NCBI RefSeq assembly: GCF_905397285.1
Contig: NZ_CAJPUX010000005.1
Span: forward strand, 248,001 to 312,000
Direction: 5' to 3'
Length of the DNA: 64,000 bases
From: Cupriavidus plantarum
GTDB lineage: Bacteria > Pseudomonadota > Gammaproteobacteria > Burkholderiales > Burkholderiaceae
Part shown: piece after piece, positions 1-12,400 of the stretch
How the letters are laid out: the number at the start of each line of letters is the position of its first letter
Position numbering within the stretch: the stretch's first letter is position 1
Position numbers and translations under genes: made by a program
Notes under the pieces: model-generated
Seen by the model: the letters and a program-made list of their open reading frames with translations, nothing else
The model's database searches: none
Told to the model about the DNA's origin: nothing

Positions 1-202
1 CCAGCTTGCAGAGGAAGCGCGAGTTCATCGTGACGATGTCGTGCGGAATCTCTTGCGGCTCGACGATGACGGCGCGCTCCAGCAGTTGGTCTAGCATCTC
101 GGGCATATGCGGCACCCCGCCGCGCGCGGCCAGACGCTCCAGGCGGACGACGTCGAGTTCGGTGAGGTAGAGGGTCGGGGCGGGTTGTTGGGTCGGGGAC
201 AT
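1..202 (-). CDS. rnk: Rnk-like nucleoside diphosphate kinase regulator (5' part only)
   Basis: The first 67 codons of a minus-strand gene that continues beyond the left edge of the window. The visible product starts MSPTQQPAPTLYLTELDVVR and continues with a helical stretch ending LLERAVIVEPQEIPHDIVTM. This layout matches the start of Rnk proteins, small (about 135-residue) GreA/GreB-related factors that bind RNA polymerase. The link from Rnk to nucleoside diphosphate kinase levels is family knowledge. An AGGAGA ribosome-binding site lies just upstream of the ATG. The C-terminal GreA/GreB-like domain is outside the window, so the call rests on the N-terminal half. Confidence 0.75.
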   Translation of the reverse strand, partial: MSPTQQPAPTLYLTELDVVRLERLAARGGVPHMPEMLDQLLERAVIVEPQEIPHDIVTMNSRFLCKL

Positions 203-530
203 GGGATCTCCTGCAAACGAGGTTCAAGCGGCGGCGGACCGCACCGTGGCGGTGGCGGTGGCTGGGACGGATGGCGGTGGCCCGGTCCGGACCAGCCCTG
301 TGAGGGATCAGTACCGGTACCGGGCTCGGGCAAGCGGAGCCTTGCCCTGCAGAAGATGAGACGCCTCGGCGCGCGCGCGGGCCGACGGCGTTCGCGCGGG
401 GCGAACGGCGGGTGTCGGCAGCGGTTGAACAGCGCGCATGAGGCAGAAAAATAAGGGTAAGCGAGGGATTCGGGCCGGCGGCACTGCGAAGCACAATGCA
501 TGGTCATGCTAGCACAAGGAGAGGCCCTTC
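203..530. other. Divergent intergenic region, no gene seen
   Basis: This 328-bp spacer separates the start of the rnk-like gene (minus) from the first Bug gene (plus). It holds a GGTGGC-rich low-complexity run near 245-285 and a 10-bp palindrome GTACCGGTAC at 311-320. Open frames on both strands here have arginine/proline-rich compositions typical of shadow frames in GC-rich DNA and no good ribosome-binding sites. Promoters for both flanking genes presumably lie here, but no clear -35/-10 pair could be picked. Confidence 0.5.
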
Positions 531-1598
531 ATGACGAGCCATCGCCGCCCCGGCATCAACCAGTCAGCGCAACGCGGGCGGTTCCGCCGATTCGCGCGGC
601 ACGCACGCGTTTCGCCGTCGTCCCTGACCCGGATCGTCCCGCTGCTGTCGATACTGTCGCTGCTGTCGCTGTGGTCACAACCCGCGGCCCACGCCGACAC
701 GTTCGCCTCGAAGCCCGTGCGATGGATCGTCCCCTACCCCGCCGGCGGCGGCGCCGATTTCCTCGCGCGCGCCGTAGGTCAGGGGCTGTCCACGCGCATC
801 GGCCAGCCCGTCGTCGTCGAGAACAAGCCCGGCGCCAACACGGCGATCGGCGCCGCCGAAACCGCCCGCGCGCCGGCCGATGGCTATACGGTGCTGTCCG
901 CCGACAACGGCACGATGGTGTTCAATCCCGCGCTTTACAAGTCGCTGTCCTATAGCCCGACGAAGGACCTCGCGCCGGTCACGCTGATCGGCCGCTTTCC
1001 GATGATCCTCGTCGTGGGTCCCGCCACGCGCGCCACCACCGCGCAGGCATTCATCGCCGAGGCAAAAGCGAAGCCCGGCGGATTCAACTACGCGTCCGCG
1101 GGCGCGGGCAGCCCGCATCATCTGGCGATGGAATTGCTCAAGGTGGAAGCGGGCCTGACGCTCACGCATGCGCCGTATCGTGGCGCCGCGCCCGCATTGG
1201 CCGACGTGGCCGCGGGACAGGTACCCGCGATGATGGTGGACTATGCCGCCGGTGCGGGCTTCATCAAGGGCGGCAAGGTGCGCGCGCTCGCCGTGGCCAA
1301 CGCCAGGCGGCTGCCGCAATTGCCGGAGGTGCCAACGTTCGCGGAACTCGGCTACCGGAACGTCGAGGCCGCGGCGCTGAATGGCATGGTGGTGCCGGCC
1401 GCGACGCCGCCGGAGGTCATCGCCACGCTGAACCGCCACGTGGTGGCGGCCATTCGCGATCCGGAGATCCACCGGCGTCTCGTCGACTTCGGCGTGGAGC
1501 CCGTGGGCAATACGCCGGAGCAGTTTGCCGAGCTGCTGCGCACGGAAACGGCGCGCTGGACGCGGCTGATCCGCGAGCTCGATATCCATCTGGATTGA
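531..1598 (+). CDS. Bug-family tripartite tricarboxylate transporter solute-binding protein
   Basis: A 355-residue periplasmic binding protein of the Bug/TctC family. After the leader it shows the family hallmarks: the segment KPVRWIVPYPAGGGADFLAR, then VVVENKPGANTAIGA, and later a PAMMVDYAAG stretch in the second lobe. Bug proteins capture carboxylates, amides or aromatics and hand them to TctA/TctB permeases or to sensors; neither is encoded nearby. An AAGGAGAGG site precedes the ATG by a good distance. The leader is odd: about 35 basic, arginine-rich residues come before the hydrophobic run LLSILSLLSLW, giving an unusually long n-region. No later in-frame start looks better. The ligand cannot be inferred because there are no neighbouring enzymes. 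Confidence 0.88.
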   Translation: MTSHRRPGINQSAQRGRFRRFARHARVSPSSLTRIVPLLSILSLLSLWSQPAAHADTFASKPVRWIVPYPAGGGADFLARAVGQGLSTRIGQPVVVENKPGANTAIGAAETARAPADGYTVLSADNGTMVFNPALYKSLSYSPTKDLAPVTLIGRFPMILVVGPATRATTAQAFIAEAKAKPGGFNYASAGAGSPHHLAMELLKVEAGLTLTHAPYRGAAPALADVAAGQVPAMMVDYAAGAGFIKGGKVRALAVANARRLPQLPEVPTFAELGYRNVEAAALNGMVVPAATPPEVIATLNRHVVAAIRDPEIHRRLVDFGVEPVGNTPEQFAELLRTETARWTRLIRELDIHLD

Positions 1599-1683
1599 TG
1601 GCGCGTCCTACGCCGCTGTAGGACATCGCCGCAATGGCACGCATCCTGCACGTTTCCGTTCAGGCTACTCAAGGAGAATGCAG

Positions 1684-1818
1684 ATGCAGAGCGACGTGCA
1701 GAACCAACGCGAGAAGATGGAGCGCATTCGTGGCAAGAAGCGCTTCGTCTGGACCCATCCCATCTTCCTCATTGCGATTGCGCTGATTCTCGGCGCGTAT
1801 GTCGCTTCATATTGGTAA
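1684..1818 (+). CDS. Small single-span membrane protein (44 aa)
   Basis: A 44-codon gene. The second of two in-frame ATGs is chosen because AAGGAG at 1671-1676 sits 7 nt from it but only 1 nt from the first ATG at 1678. The product is a charged cytoplasmic-type segment (QREKMERIRGKKRF) followed by one hydrophobic helix, WTHPIFLIAIALILGAYVAS, and a short C-terminal end. It follows the Bug gene by 85 bp and ends 37 bp before the convergent dnaE2 stop. Function unknown. The good ribosome-binding site and the coherent charge/hydrophobic pattern argue that it is real. Confidence 0.65.
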   Translation: MQSDVQNQREKMERIRGKKRFVWTHPIFLIAIALILGAYVASYW

Positions 1819-1855
1819 GCATGACCGGCGCGCTGTAAAAACAGCGCGTTTGTCT

Positions 1856-5214
<3,359 letters not shown>

Positions 5215-5215
<1 letters not shown>

Positions 5216-6834
5216 CAGGCAAACAATCCATGCAGGAACCAGCGGTACTCGCCGCCCTCGTCCCCATCGCGCGCGGGATGCCCCGGGCGCTCGCGATACA
5301 CCCAGCAGCGCACGCCATCGGCGCGCTCCGCGATGAAGTAGTCGCGCGTGGCCAGGCCGCCATCCCACCAGCCGGCCTCGATGCGCTCCGCGCGCGTGAG
5401 CATGACAAGCGGGCCGTCGTACAGCGGGCGATGGCGTTCCACGCGCAGCGACTGCGGGGCTTCGAGCAGCCATAGCGGCCGCTCCGGGAGATCGCCACTG
5501 GCCTGTGTGCCGCCCGTCCCGCGCGCGGGGATCTCGTCGATCGGACACCAGCGGTTTGCGCGCTCGGGACGGTGGTCGGCGAGCGGCCGGGGCTGCAGCA
5601 CGTTGTCGCGGCCGAGGCGCGCCGTGAGCGTGTCCAGCAGGCGGGCGAGTTCCTCGGGCTCGCCCGCGGGATCCGGGAACAGCGCGTCGCTGCGCGGCAG
5701 GCACGCGACCATCGTCTCCACATGGAGCGCGAGCCCGCCCACGGGCGCGTGGAAACGCACCTTGTCGAGCTTCTCTCGCAGCAGCTTCGACAGATGCACG
5801 GGGTCCCGGCTCGGCTGCGCGAGCGCGAGCGGCACGGGGGTGCAATCGACCTCCACGCCCAGCCGGTAGCGTTCATGCTCGAGCACGAGCACGCAGCGCG
5901 TGACGCCCGCCTGCTGCGCCGCGAGCCAGCCCGATAGCGCCAGCAGCAGACGCTGCGCGCCGGCCAGCACGCCTTCGGCCGAGTCGATGCGGCCGGGGAG
6001 TTCCATGCGCTGCGTGAACGTGGGCGGCGCTTCGAACCATGCGAAGCCCGCCCGCGCATCGCCATAGGCCTGATCGAGCCGTGCCAGCAGGGCCGGGCCC
6101 AGCCGCCGCGACAATCCCGGACGGGGCAGGCGCCGGACCTGCGCGAGGGTGCGGCAGCCGATGCCGTCGAGCCATTCTGGGTCGACGAGGCTATGCAGGC
6201 ATTCGACGGGCAGCCGGTCGAGCAGGCGTTTCATGCGCGCGGACTGTATCGCGCGGCGCGCCGGGCGCACGATCTTGCCGCGCGCGGTGCGGCGCAGGGG
6301 CTGGCGCGCGAGCCAGGCGGCGCCCTGCGCGGTGGTGCCGGTGCCGATCTGCGCGATCGTGCCCAGTTGCCGCACGCGCGCGCGTACCGCGCGGCATAAC
6401 GCGCGATGGCCGCCGAACAATCTCAGGCTCGCGGTCACATCGAGCATCACGGTAGCCGCATCGGGCGTTTCGTCGATCGTGACCGCTGGCGTGAAGTGCA
6501 GCAGCGTCAGAGCCACGGCGGTCATCAGCGCGGCTTCGGCCTGCACGTCGCGCTCCAGCTGCACCACCTCCGCGGAGAGCGCCTGCACCCCGCCACGCCG
6601 CATGCCATGGCCGACGCCCAGCGCCATGGCCGGGCCATTGGCCAGCACCACGCGCTCATGCTCGAACACCGCCACCGGCAGCGCATGAAATGCGACGGAG
6701 GTCATGGTGTCAGGCGTGGCATCGCCAGAGGCCGGGCCTGCCGCAGTTACCGCCACCGCCTCAGGCCAGTTCGGCCGCAGCGCGTCCAGCGACAGGCGCG
6801 GCAGGTGCACCGCGATCCAGTGTGTCGGCAGCAT
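5215..6834 (-). CDS. imuB: ImuB, Y-family polymerase-like mutasome adaptor
   Basis: A 539-residue Y-family DNA polymerase homologue that lacks polymerase activity and links DnaE2 and ImuA to the beta clamp (family knowledge). It starts MLPTHWIAVHLPRLSLDALR, the typical ImuB replacement for the catalytic strand of true Y polymerases. Where UmuC or DinB carry the catalytic Asp-Glu pair, this protein reads LDVTASLRLFGG, so the active-site acids are missing as expected. The little-finger region and the characteristic ImuB C-terminal end (DYFIAERADG...YRWFLHGLF) are present. The start at 6834 lies 74 nt inside the imuA frame. A later ATG near 6705 would remove the conserved first strand and is rejected. 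The stop overlaps the dnaE2 start. Confidence 0.95.
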
Positions 6835-7732
6835 GGACAAGACTCTTTTCTGTAACGGGAGCGGGACGGCCGGGGACATGCGCCATGCCCGCGAGCGGCA
6901 GCAGCAATGGCGTGTCTCGCACCGGCCCGCGCCGCTTGTGGAACGCGATCGACAGCACGTTGCCGGGCATCGGCGACAGCGACAGCCGCAGCACCGCCGG
7001 CGACGACTCGTGCAGCGCCTTGCGGGGCCGCAGCACCCAGACCACGGTGTCGCCGGCATGGGCCAGCACCTGCAGCCGGCGGATGGCCTCCGGACGCGCG
7101 CCGGAGAGCCACACCATCACCGCGCCGAACGCCTGGCTGCGCAACATCTGCTCGGCCGCCCACAGCATGTCCGCGCGGCGCGCGCCCTGTGTGGCGCCGG
7201 CCGGGGCGCGCACCCAGAACCACTGGTTTGCCGGGAGGTTGTCAGCGAGCCCCATCGCGTTGGGCAGGTAAGGCGGGTTGACGATGCCGACGCGGCGCCC
7301 CGTGGCGGCGATCGCGCGCAGGGCCGGCATCAGCAGACGCAATTCGCCCGCGCCATCCTGGGCGAGCAGCAGCTCGGTCACGGCGGCGGCCGGCCATCCT
7401 CCGCCGGGCAGTTCGGCGGCCAGGGCGTCATAGCCGGCTGGCCAGACCGGCTGGCGGCCCGGATGACCCAGCTGGCCCGCGCGCCAGAGGCCGGGATAGC
7501 GTTGCTCGAGGTCGGCCACGGCGGCCCGCCGGTCCTCGGGCGTCAGGGTCGTGCTTTCGGCGGGCTCGGTGGCATCGGTGGCATCGGTGGCATCGGGGGC
7601 AGCGGGAATATGGGCCACGCCGGGAGACTCGGGCGCAAGGCGCGACGCGTCCCGGGACGCCGGGGCGGGCCCAAAAAGCGGGAGCGGCAGATCCACCGCC
7701 GACGGCGGGGCTGCGTACGGTTGCGCAGGCAT
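6761..7732 (-). CDS. imuA: ImuA, RecA-like translesion synthesis protein
   Basis: A 323-residue protein of the ImuA family, distantly RecA/SulA-like, which works with ImuB and DnaE2 and modulates RecA. The core begins at the GLWRAGQLG / GYDALAAELPGGGWP segment and continues with VTELLLAQDGAGELRLLMPA, the usual ImuA pattern in place of a Walker A loop. First gene of the SOS operon: a LexA box lies 56 bp upstream. The N-terminal 60 residues are low complexity and contain a perfect 9-bp triplication (7567-7593) read as DATDATDAT. The last 25 codons overlap imuB. The ribosome-binding site is weak. Confidence 0.93.
   Translation of the reverse strand: MPAQPYAAPPSAVDLPLPLFGPAPASRDASRLAPESPGVAHIPAAPDATDATDATEPAESTTLTPEDRRAAVADLEQRYPGLWRAGQLGHPGRQPVWPAGYDALAAELPGGGWPAAAVTELLLAQDGAGELRLLMPALRAIAATGRRVGIVNPPYLPNAMGLADNLPANQWFWVRAPAGATQGARRADMLWAAEQMLRSQAFGAVMVWLSGARPEAIRRLQVLAHAGDTVVWVLRPRKALHESSPAVLRLSLSPMPGNVLSIAFHKRRGPVRDTPLLLPLAGMAHVPGRPAPVTEKSLVHAADTLDRGAPAAPVAGRAAAELA
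7567..7593. repeat. 9-bp tandem triplication inside imuA
   Basis: Three consecutive exact copies of CGGTGGCAT. On the coding strand they give three Asp-Ala-Thr triplets in the variable N-terminal linker of ImuA. Period and copy number are read directly from the sequence. Confidence 0.9.
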
Positions 7733-7787
7733 GATGTGCTGTAGCCAGCACGCCTGAGGCGCGCGGCATCGTGGTTTCTCTCAATAA

Positions 7788-7803
7788 CTGTATATTTATA
7801 CAG
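7788..7803. promoter_or_regulatory. LexA (SOS) box of the imu operon
   Basis: The 16-mer CTGTATATTTATACAG matches the CTGT-N8-ACAG LexA operator of gammaproteobacteria and betaproteobacteria, with only the central step breaking full symmetry. It lies 56 bp upstream of the imuA ATG on the minus strand and 161 bp upstream of the divergent small gene at 7965. It is expected to repress imuA-imuB-dnaE2 until RecA-driven LexA cleavage. Confidence 0.95.
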
Positions 7804-7964
7804 TATCGAGCCCCGCGCAAGCTTTCAGTGCGCCAGTGCATCGGTGTCCACCTGCCGGCGACCGCGCGCGCGTGCCATGCCCGCCTTGGTGCTGCCAGCA
7901 ACGGAATGTGAACAAATGTCAGACAGGATTGGCTTCGCGTCACGGGTACGGAACAATCCTCGCT

Positions 7965-8294
7965 ATGAAACGGAATACGCGCGAATGCGTACAACTTCTG
8001 GTGAGCGGCCTCCAGCGCGAGGGTCCGCTGCGACGCGATCAGCTTGCCGATGCCAGCGGCCTGACCGCGGAGGAAACCACGCGCGCGCTCAAGGCCGCGC
8101 GGCAGATGTGCGTGGTCGACCATGTGCCGCACGCACCTGACGCGCACGACAACGCGGTGTACTACAACCTCACCGGCCGTCCCTTGCCGCCGGCCCGCCG
8201 CAGCACGCGCATTCCGCCCGCCCCGGCCGACCGCTTCCAGGCGCTGCTCGAAGCGTGGAACTCGCCGTTCGCCACCGACGCGTCAAAGGCCTGA
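7965..8294 (+). CDS. Small putative winged-helix DNA-binding protein
   Basis: A 109-residue protein whose first 60 residues look like a helix-turn-helix: VQLLVSGLQREGPLRRDQLA then ASGLTAEETTRALKAARQM, followed by a wing-like NAVYYNLTG. The rest is proline/arginine-rich with a short amphipathic tail. The ATG at 7965 is preferred over upstream in-frame starts because the upstream extension has shadow-like composition (cysteine/arginine-rich). The gene is divergent from imuA and shares its intergenic region. Function unknown; MarR- or ArsR-like fold is an inference from the pattern. Confidence 0.7.
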   Translation: MKRNTRECVQLLVSGLQREGPLRRDQLADASGLTAEETTRALKAARQMCVVDHVPHAPDAHDNAVYYNLTGRPLPPARRSTRIPPAPADRFQALLEAWNSPFATDASKA

Positions 8295-8318
8295 CGCATC
8301 GACAGGACGCATCGACAG
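8293..8318. repeat. 13-bp direct tandem duplication
   Basis: Two adjacent exact copies of GACGCATCGACAG. They overlap the stop codon of the small HTH gene and occupy part of the short gap before the convergent DUF1579 gene. Confidence 0.85.
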
Positions 8319-8338
8319 GCTTGATCCACCGGCAGGGA

Positions 8339-8833
8339 TTACTGCCGTTTATATGTCGCCTGCATGATCTGATTCCACTCGCCGTCGTCGCCCTGCATGA
8401 ACGACGTGAGCGTGCGCTGGTTGTCGTTCTGGAACGCGATGACGTCGCGGTACTTCGCCGTCTTGCCTTCCACGACCTTGCCTTCGGGCGTGAACGCGGG
8501 CCCGTCGGCGCGCAGCGTCAGCGTGCGGCCATCGGGCTCGAGGTCGCCTTCGTAGACCCACATATGCGTCATCATCGAGCCGATAAACGTGCCGACGAAA
8601 TGCCCGCGGGCGGGATCGTAGCCCAGCGTCATCACCATGACGCCGTGTCCGCAGCCCGGCATGTCGCCCTCGCTGCGGCCCTGCACCCACACGTCGCCGA
8701 TGGCGGTGACCTGCTCGGGAATCTTCCACTTCTCGGGTGGCGAATCGGGGCCCATCTTCGCCTCGCCCTCGCCTACCCAGTTACCGAGGAGTTGCCTGAG
8801 CCAGGTGTGTTCCTTAGTCGTCTGCGATTGCAT
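8339..8833 (-). CDS. DUF1579 family protein
   Basis: A 164-residue cytoplasmic protein matching the DUF1579 pattern: an opening MQSQTTKEHTWLRQLLGNWV (Leu-x-Gly-x-Trp motif), then GHGVMVMTLGYDPARGHFVG and MWVYEGDLEPDGRTLTLRA. Family members form a lipocalin-like beta barrel; no reaction is established. The ATG at 8833 has CAGGAGAG just upstream; a longer in-frame version starting at 8869 would run through a 19-bp palindrome and is rejected. That palindrome suggests repression by an unidentified regulator. Confidence 0.85.
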   Translation of the reverse strand: MQSQTTKEHTWLRQLLGNWVGEGEAKMGPDSPPEKWKIPEQVTAIGDVWVQGRSEGDMPGCGHGVMVMTLGYDPARGHFVGTFIGSMMTHMWVYEGDLEPDGRTLTLRADGPAFTPEGKVVEGKTAKYRDVIAFQNDNQRTLTSFMQGDDGEWNQIMQATYKRQ

Positions 8834-8850
8834 GCGCGCTCTCCTGTGGT

Positions 8851-8869
8851 TTGTGTACAGCGTACACAA
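8851..8869. promoter_or_regulatory. 19-bp palindrome, likely operator
   Basis: TTGTGTAC-AGC-GTACACAA: two perfect 8-bp arms around a 3-bp centre. It lies 18 bp upstream of the DUF1579 start codon. The form suits a dimeric repressor of the GntR, LacI or TetR type. No regulator gene is adjacent except possibly the small HTH protein at 7965. Confidence 0.6.
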
Positions 8870-8936
8870 CTGTAGGAGACCGCTTGGGATGTGTCCAGTG
8901 ACATGACAGCATTGTCATGTTTCAGGGCGGGAAGGA

Positions 8937-9341
8937 TCAGGGCAGGCGGACTTTCGGAACGATGTAGTTGTTGCCCGGTGCGCGCATGACATCGCACTGG
9001 GCATCGCCCTTGCGCGATTCGCCCGACGCAGTCTTGAACTCGATATTGCCGACCACGCTGTACGCATCTTCGGCCACGCGCCGCGTGGTGCTGCGCGTCC
9101 AGCGGAACGCTTCGGGATTCGGCAGCTTCGCCTTGACCGCATCCATGCACGCGATGGGCGCCCCCGGGGCTTCGGGCTTGCCGCGCTGGCCGAGTTCGTA
9201 GTTGATGCCGTCGAGCGACGACTCGACGACGGCATATGCCGCAGCGGGCAGGATCGATGCGACGATCGCCATCTGGATGGCCAGGCGATGCGCCAGCTTC
9301 GGGGCCAGCTTCGGGGCCAACTTCGGGGCCAGCGATGTCAT
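8937..9341 (-). CDS. Small secreted protein of unknown function
   Basis: A 134-residue protein with an N-terminal signal sequence (hydrophobic AIQMAIVASILPAAAYA, likely cleaved after Ala-Tyr-Ala). The mature part is about 97 residues with two cysteines, in IACMDAV and DAQCDVM. The n-region contains a Leu-Ala-Pro-Lys motif repeated three times, encoded by a 12-bp tandem repeat at 9293-9334. The ATG at 9341 is chosen (GGAG upstream). A longer frame starting at a TTG near 9386 would begin inside the terminator of the efflux operon and is rejected. No family recognised. Confidence 0.7.
   Translation of the reverse strand: MTSLAPKLAPKLAPKLAHRLAIQMAIVASILPAAAYAVVESSLDGINYELGQRGKPEAPGAPIACMDAVKAKLPNPEAFRWTRSTTRRVAEDAYSVVGNIEFKTASGESRKGDAQCDVMRAPGNNYIVPKVRLP
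9293..9334. repeat. 12-bp tandem repeat in a signal-peptide region
   Basis: About 3.5 copies of CCAGCTTCGGGG (third copy with one change). Each copy adds four residues, Leu-Ala-Pro-Lys, to the n-region of the secreted protein at 8937-9341. Being a multiple of three, copy changes would not break the frame. Confidence 0.9.
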
Positions 9342-9368
9342 GAGCAGGACTCCAATGGCAATACCAAT

Positions 9369-9398
9369 AAAAAAAGGCCGGCGCAAGAAACGCCGGCC
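9369..9398 (-). terminator. Rho-independent terminator of the efflux operon
   Basis: On the minus strand: GGCCGGCG, a 7-nt loop, CGCCGGCC, then seven T residues. It lies 28 bp after the stop of the RND pump gene, so it ends the czcCBA-like transcript. It also marks the upstream limit of the next minus-strand gene. Confidence 0.93.
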
Positions 9399-9425
9399 CC
9401 GAAGATTATAGCGAGATGGTCACGA

Positions 9426-12400
9426 TCAGACCGAGAGGTCCTTCCCCTCCGGCTTCTGGTCGTCGAACCAGCGATACAGCACCGGCACCATCACGAGCGT
9501 CAGCAGCGTCGACGTGATCAGGCCGCCGATCACCACCACCGCGAGCGGGCGCTGCACCTCCGAACCCGGTCCCGTCGAGAACAGGAACGGCACGAGGCCC
9601 AGCAGCGCGATCGTCGCGGTCATCATCACCGGCCGGAACCGCTGCGTGGCGCCGCGCACCACGCTGTTGCGCAGCGACATGCCGGACTCGCGCAGCGTGC
9701 GGATGTACGACACCAGCACCACGCCGTTCAGCACCGCGATACCCCACAGCGCGATAAAGCCCACGGATGCCGGCACGGACAGGTACTCGCCCGTGACGAA
9801 CAACCCGATGATGCCGCCGATCGACGCGAACGGCAGCACGAGGATGATCAGCGTGGCGTACCACAGCGAGTTGAACAGCAGGAACAGCAGGAAGAAGATC
9901 GCGGCGATCGTCAGCGGCACGATGATCTGCAGGTGGCCCATCGCGCGTTCCATGTTCTGGAACTGGCCGCCCCACTCGAAGTAATAGCCTTCGGGCAGCT
10001 TGACCTTGCTCGCCGTGGCACCCTGCAGTTCGGCCACGAAGCCGCCGAGGTCGCGATCCTTCACGTTGATCATCACCACCACGCGGCGCTTGGCCATTTC
10101 GCGGCTGATCTGTGCCGGGCCGTCGGTGACCTCGATCTTCGCCACGCTCTGCAGCGGCACTTGCACGCCCGACGGCGCCGACACCAGCAGATTGCGGATG
10201 GCCTGCACGTTGTCGCGGAACTCCTCGGGCAGGCGCACGGCCGCCGCAAAGCGGCGTTCGCCTTCGAAGATGTCCGTGGCGCGCTTGCCGCCGATCGCGA
10301 TCTCGATGATGTCCTGAATGTCGGAGACGTTGAGCCCGTAGCGCGCAATCGCCTGTCGATCGATTTCGATCTGCAGGTATTGCTGGCCCGAGATCCGCTC
10401 GATACGGACGTCCTGCGACCCCTTGACGCCGCCGGCCACGCGGGCCACTTCGCCCGCGAGTTCACGCAGCTTGTCGAGGTCGTCACCGAAGATCTTCACC
10501 GCCACGTCCGAACGCACACCGCTGACCATTTCATCCACGCGGTCCGAGATCGGCTGCGCCATCACGATCTGCACGCCCGGAATGGCCTTGAGCTTGTCGC
10601 GGATCGCGTTCTGGATGTCGTCCTGCGTCCAGCCATCGGGCCACTCGTCGCGGTCCTTCAGGCTGGCGATCGGCGTCGACTCGTTCTGGCCCTGCGGGTC
10701 GGCCGGACTTTCGCCGCGGCCCACGCCGGAGACGACGCCCTTCACGCCGGGCACCGACAGCACGAGCTTGTTGGCCTGCTTCTCCAGCTTGATCGACTCT
10801 TCCAGCGAGATGTTCGGCACGCGGTCCAGCGCGGGCACGATCGAGCCTTCCTTCATCTCCGGGATGAACGACGTACCAAGCATCGGGACGATGGCCACCG
10901 CCGCGAAGAACGCCACCACGGCGCCGATCACAGTCTTCTTGCTGTTGGTCAGCGCCCAGTGCAGCATGCGCAGGTAGCCGCGCTTCATCACCGCGATGAT
11001 CTTCGTCTCGTGATCCACGCCGCCCTTGAGCAGGTACGACGACAACACGGGCGACAGCGTCAGCGACAGGAACAGCGAGATCGCCAGCGCGATCGAGATC
11101 GTGATGGCCAGCGGCGCGAACATCTTGCCTTCCATGCCGCTCAGCGTCATCAGCGGCAGGAACACCAGGATGATGATGCCCACGCCGACGATCACGGGCG
11201 TGGCCACTTCCTTCACCGCGCCGACCAGGATCTCGGTCTTCGTGAGGCCACTATCCTTCTGATGTCCCAATCGCTCGAAAGCGTTCTCGACCACCACCAC
11301 GGACCCGTCCACCATGAGACCGATGGCGATCGCCAGCCCCCCCAGCGACATCAGGTTGGCGGAGAGCCCCATCCTGTTCATCACCATGAACGTCAGCAAG
11401 GGTGTCAGCACCAGTGTCGCGAGCACGATCAGCGACGAGCGCACGTCCCCGAGGAACAGGAACAGGATGATCACCACCAGCACCACGCCTTCCATCAGCA
11501 CCTTGGTCACCGTCCAGAGCGCGGAGTCCACGAGCTCGCTGCGGTCGTAGTACGGCACGATCTGCAGCTTGCCGGGCAGCATGCCGTTGTTGTTGATCTC
11601 CGCCACGCGCTTCTTCACGCGGCTGACCACCTCCTTGGCATTGCCGCCGCGCATCATCATCACGATGCCGCCGACCGACTCCGTCTGGCCGTTCTTGATC
11701 AGCGCGCCCTGCCGGACTTCATGCCCGATCGTGACTTCCGCCACATCGCGCAGGTACACCGGCGTGCCGTTGACCTCCTTCATCACGATGCTCTGGATGT
11801 CCTCGACCCCGCGCGCGAGACCCACACCGCGAATCAGGTACTGCTCGGCATAGTGCGGCAGCACCCCGCCACCCGAGTTGGCGTTGTTGTTGGCCAGCGC
11901 CTGATACACCTGCTGCAGCGTGATCTGGTAATGGCGCATGCGGTCGGGATTGACCAGCGCCTGATATTGCCGGACGTAGCCGCCCTGCGAGTTGATTTCC
12001 GCGATGCCGGGAATCGAGCGCAGCAGCGGGCGCACCACCCAGTCCTGCACGATGCGGCGCTCGGCGAGCTCTTCCTGCGACAGTTCCTTGTCGCCGTCGT
12101 CCGCGCGGTCCAGCGTGTACTGGTACACCTCGCCGAGGCCGGTCGAGACCGGGCCCAGCACGGGCGTGACGCCGGACGGCATGCGCCCGCCCACTTCGAT
12201 CAGCCGCTCCATGACGAGCTGGCGCGCGAAGTAGACGTCGGTCTTCTCGGTGAACACGAGTGTGATCAGCGACAGGCCCGCCTTGTTCAGCGAGCGCATC
12301 TCTTCGAGGCCGGGCAGACCCGTCATCGCCATTTCGATCGGCACCGTCACGAAACGCTCGACCTCTTCGGGCGAGCGTCCGGTGGCTTCCGTCGCGATCT

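Noticed and set aside
311-320. GTACCGGTAC palindrome as an operator
   Set aside because: Only 10 bp, built of overlapping restriction-like motifs in GC-rich DNA; expected by chance at this length.
5216-5845. N-terminal extension of dnaE2 by 210 codons
   Set aside because: The added residues are a frame shadow of imuB; the conserved PHP start and the TGATG coupling place the start at 5215.
9342-9386. TTG start at 9386 for the small secreted protein
   Set aside because: It would place the start within the terminator of the efflux operon; the ATG at 9341 has a ribosome-binding site and a proper signal peptide.
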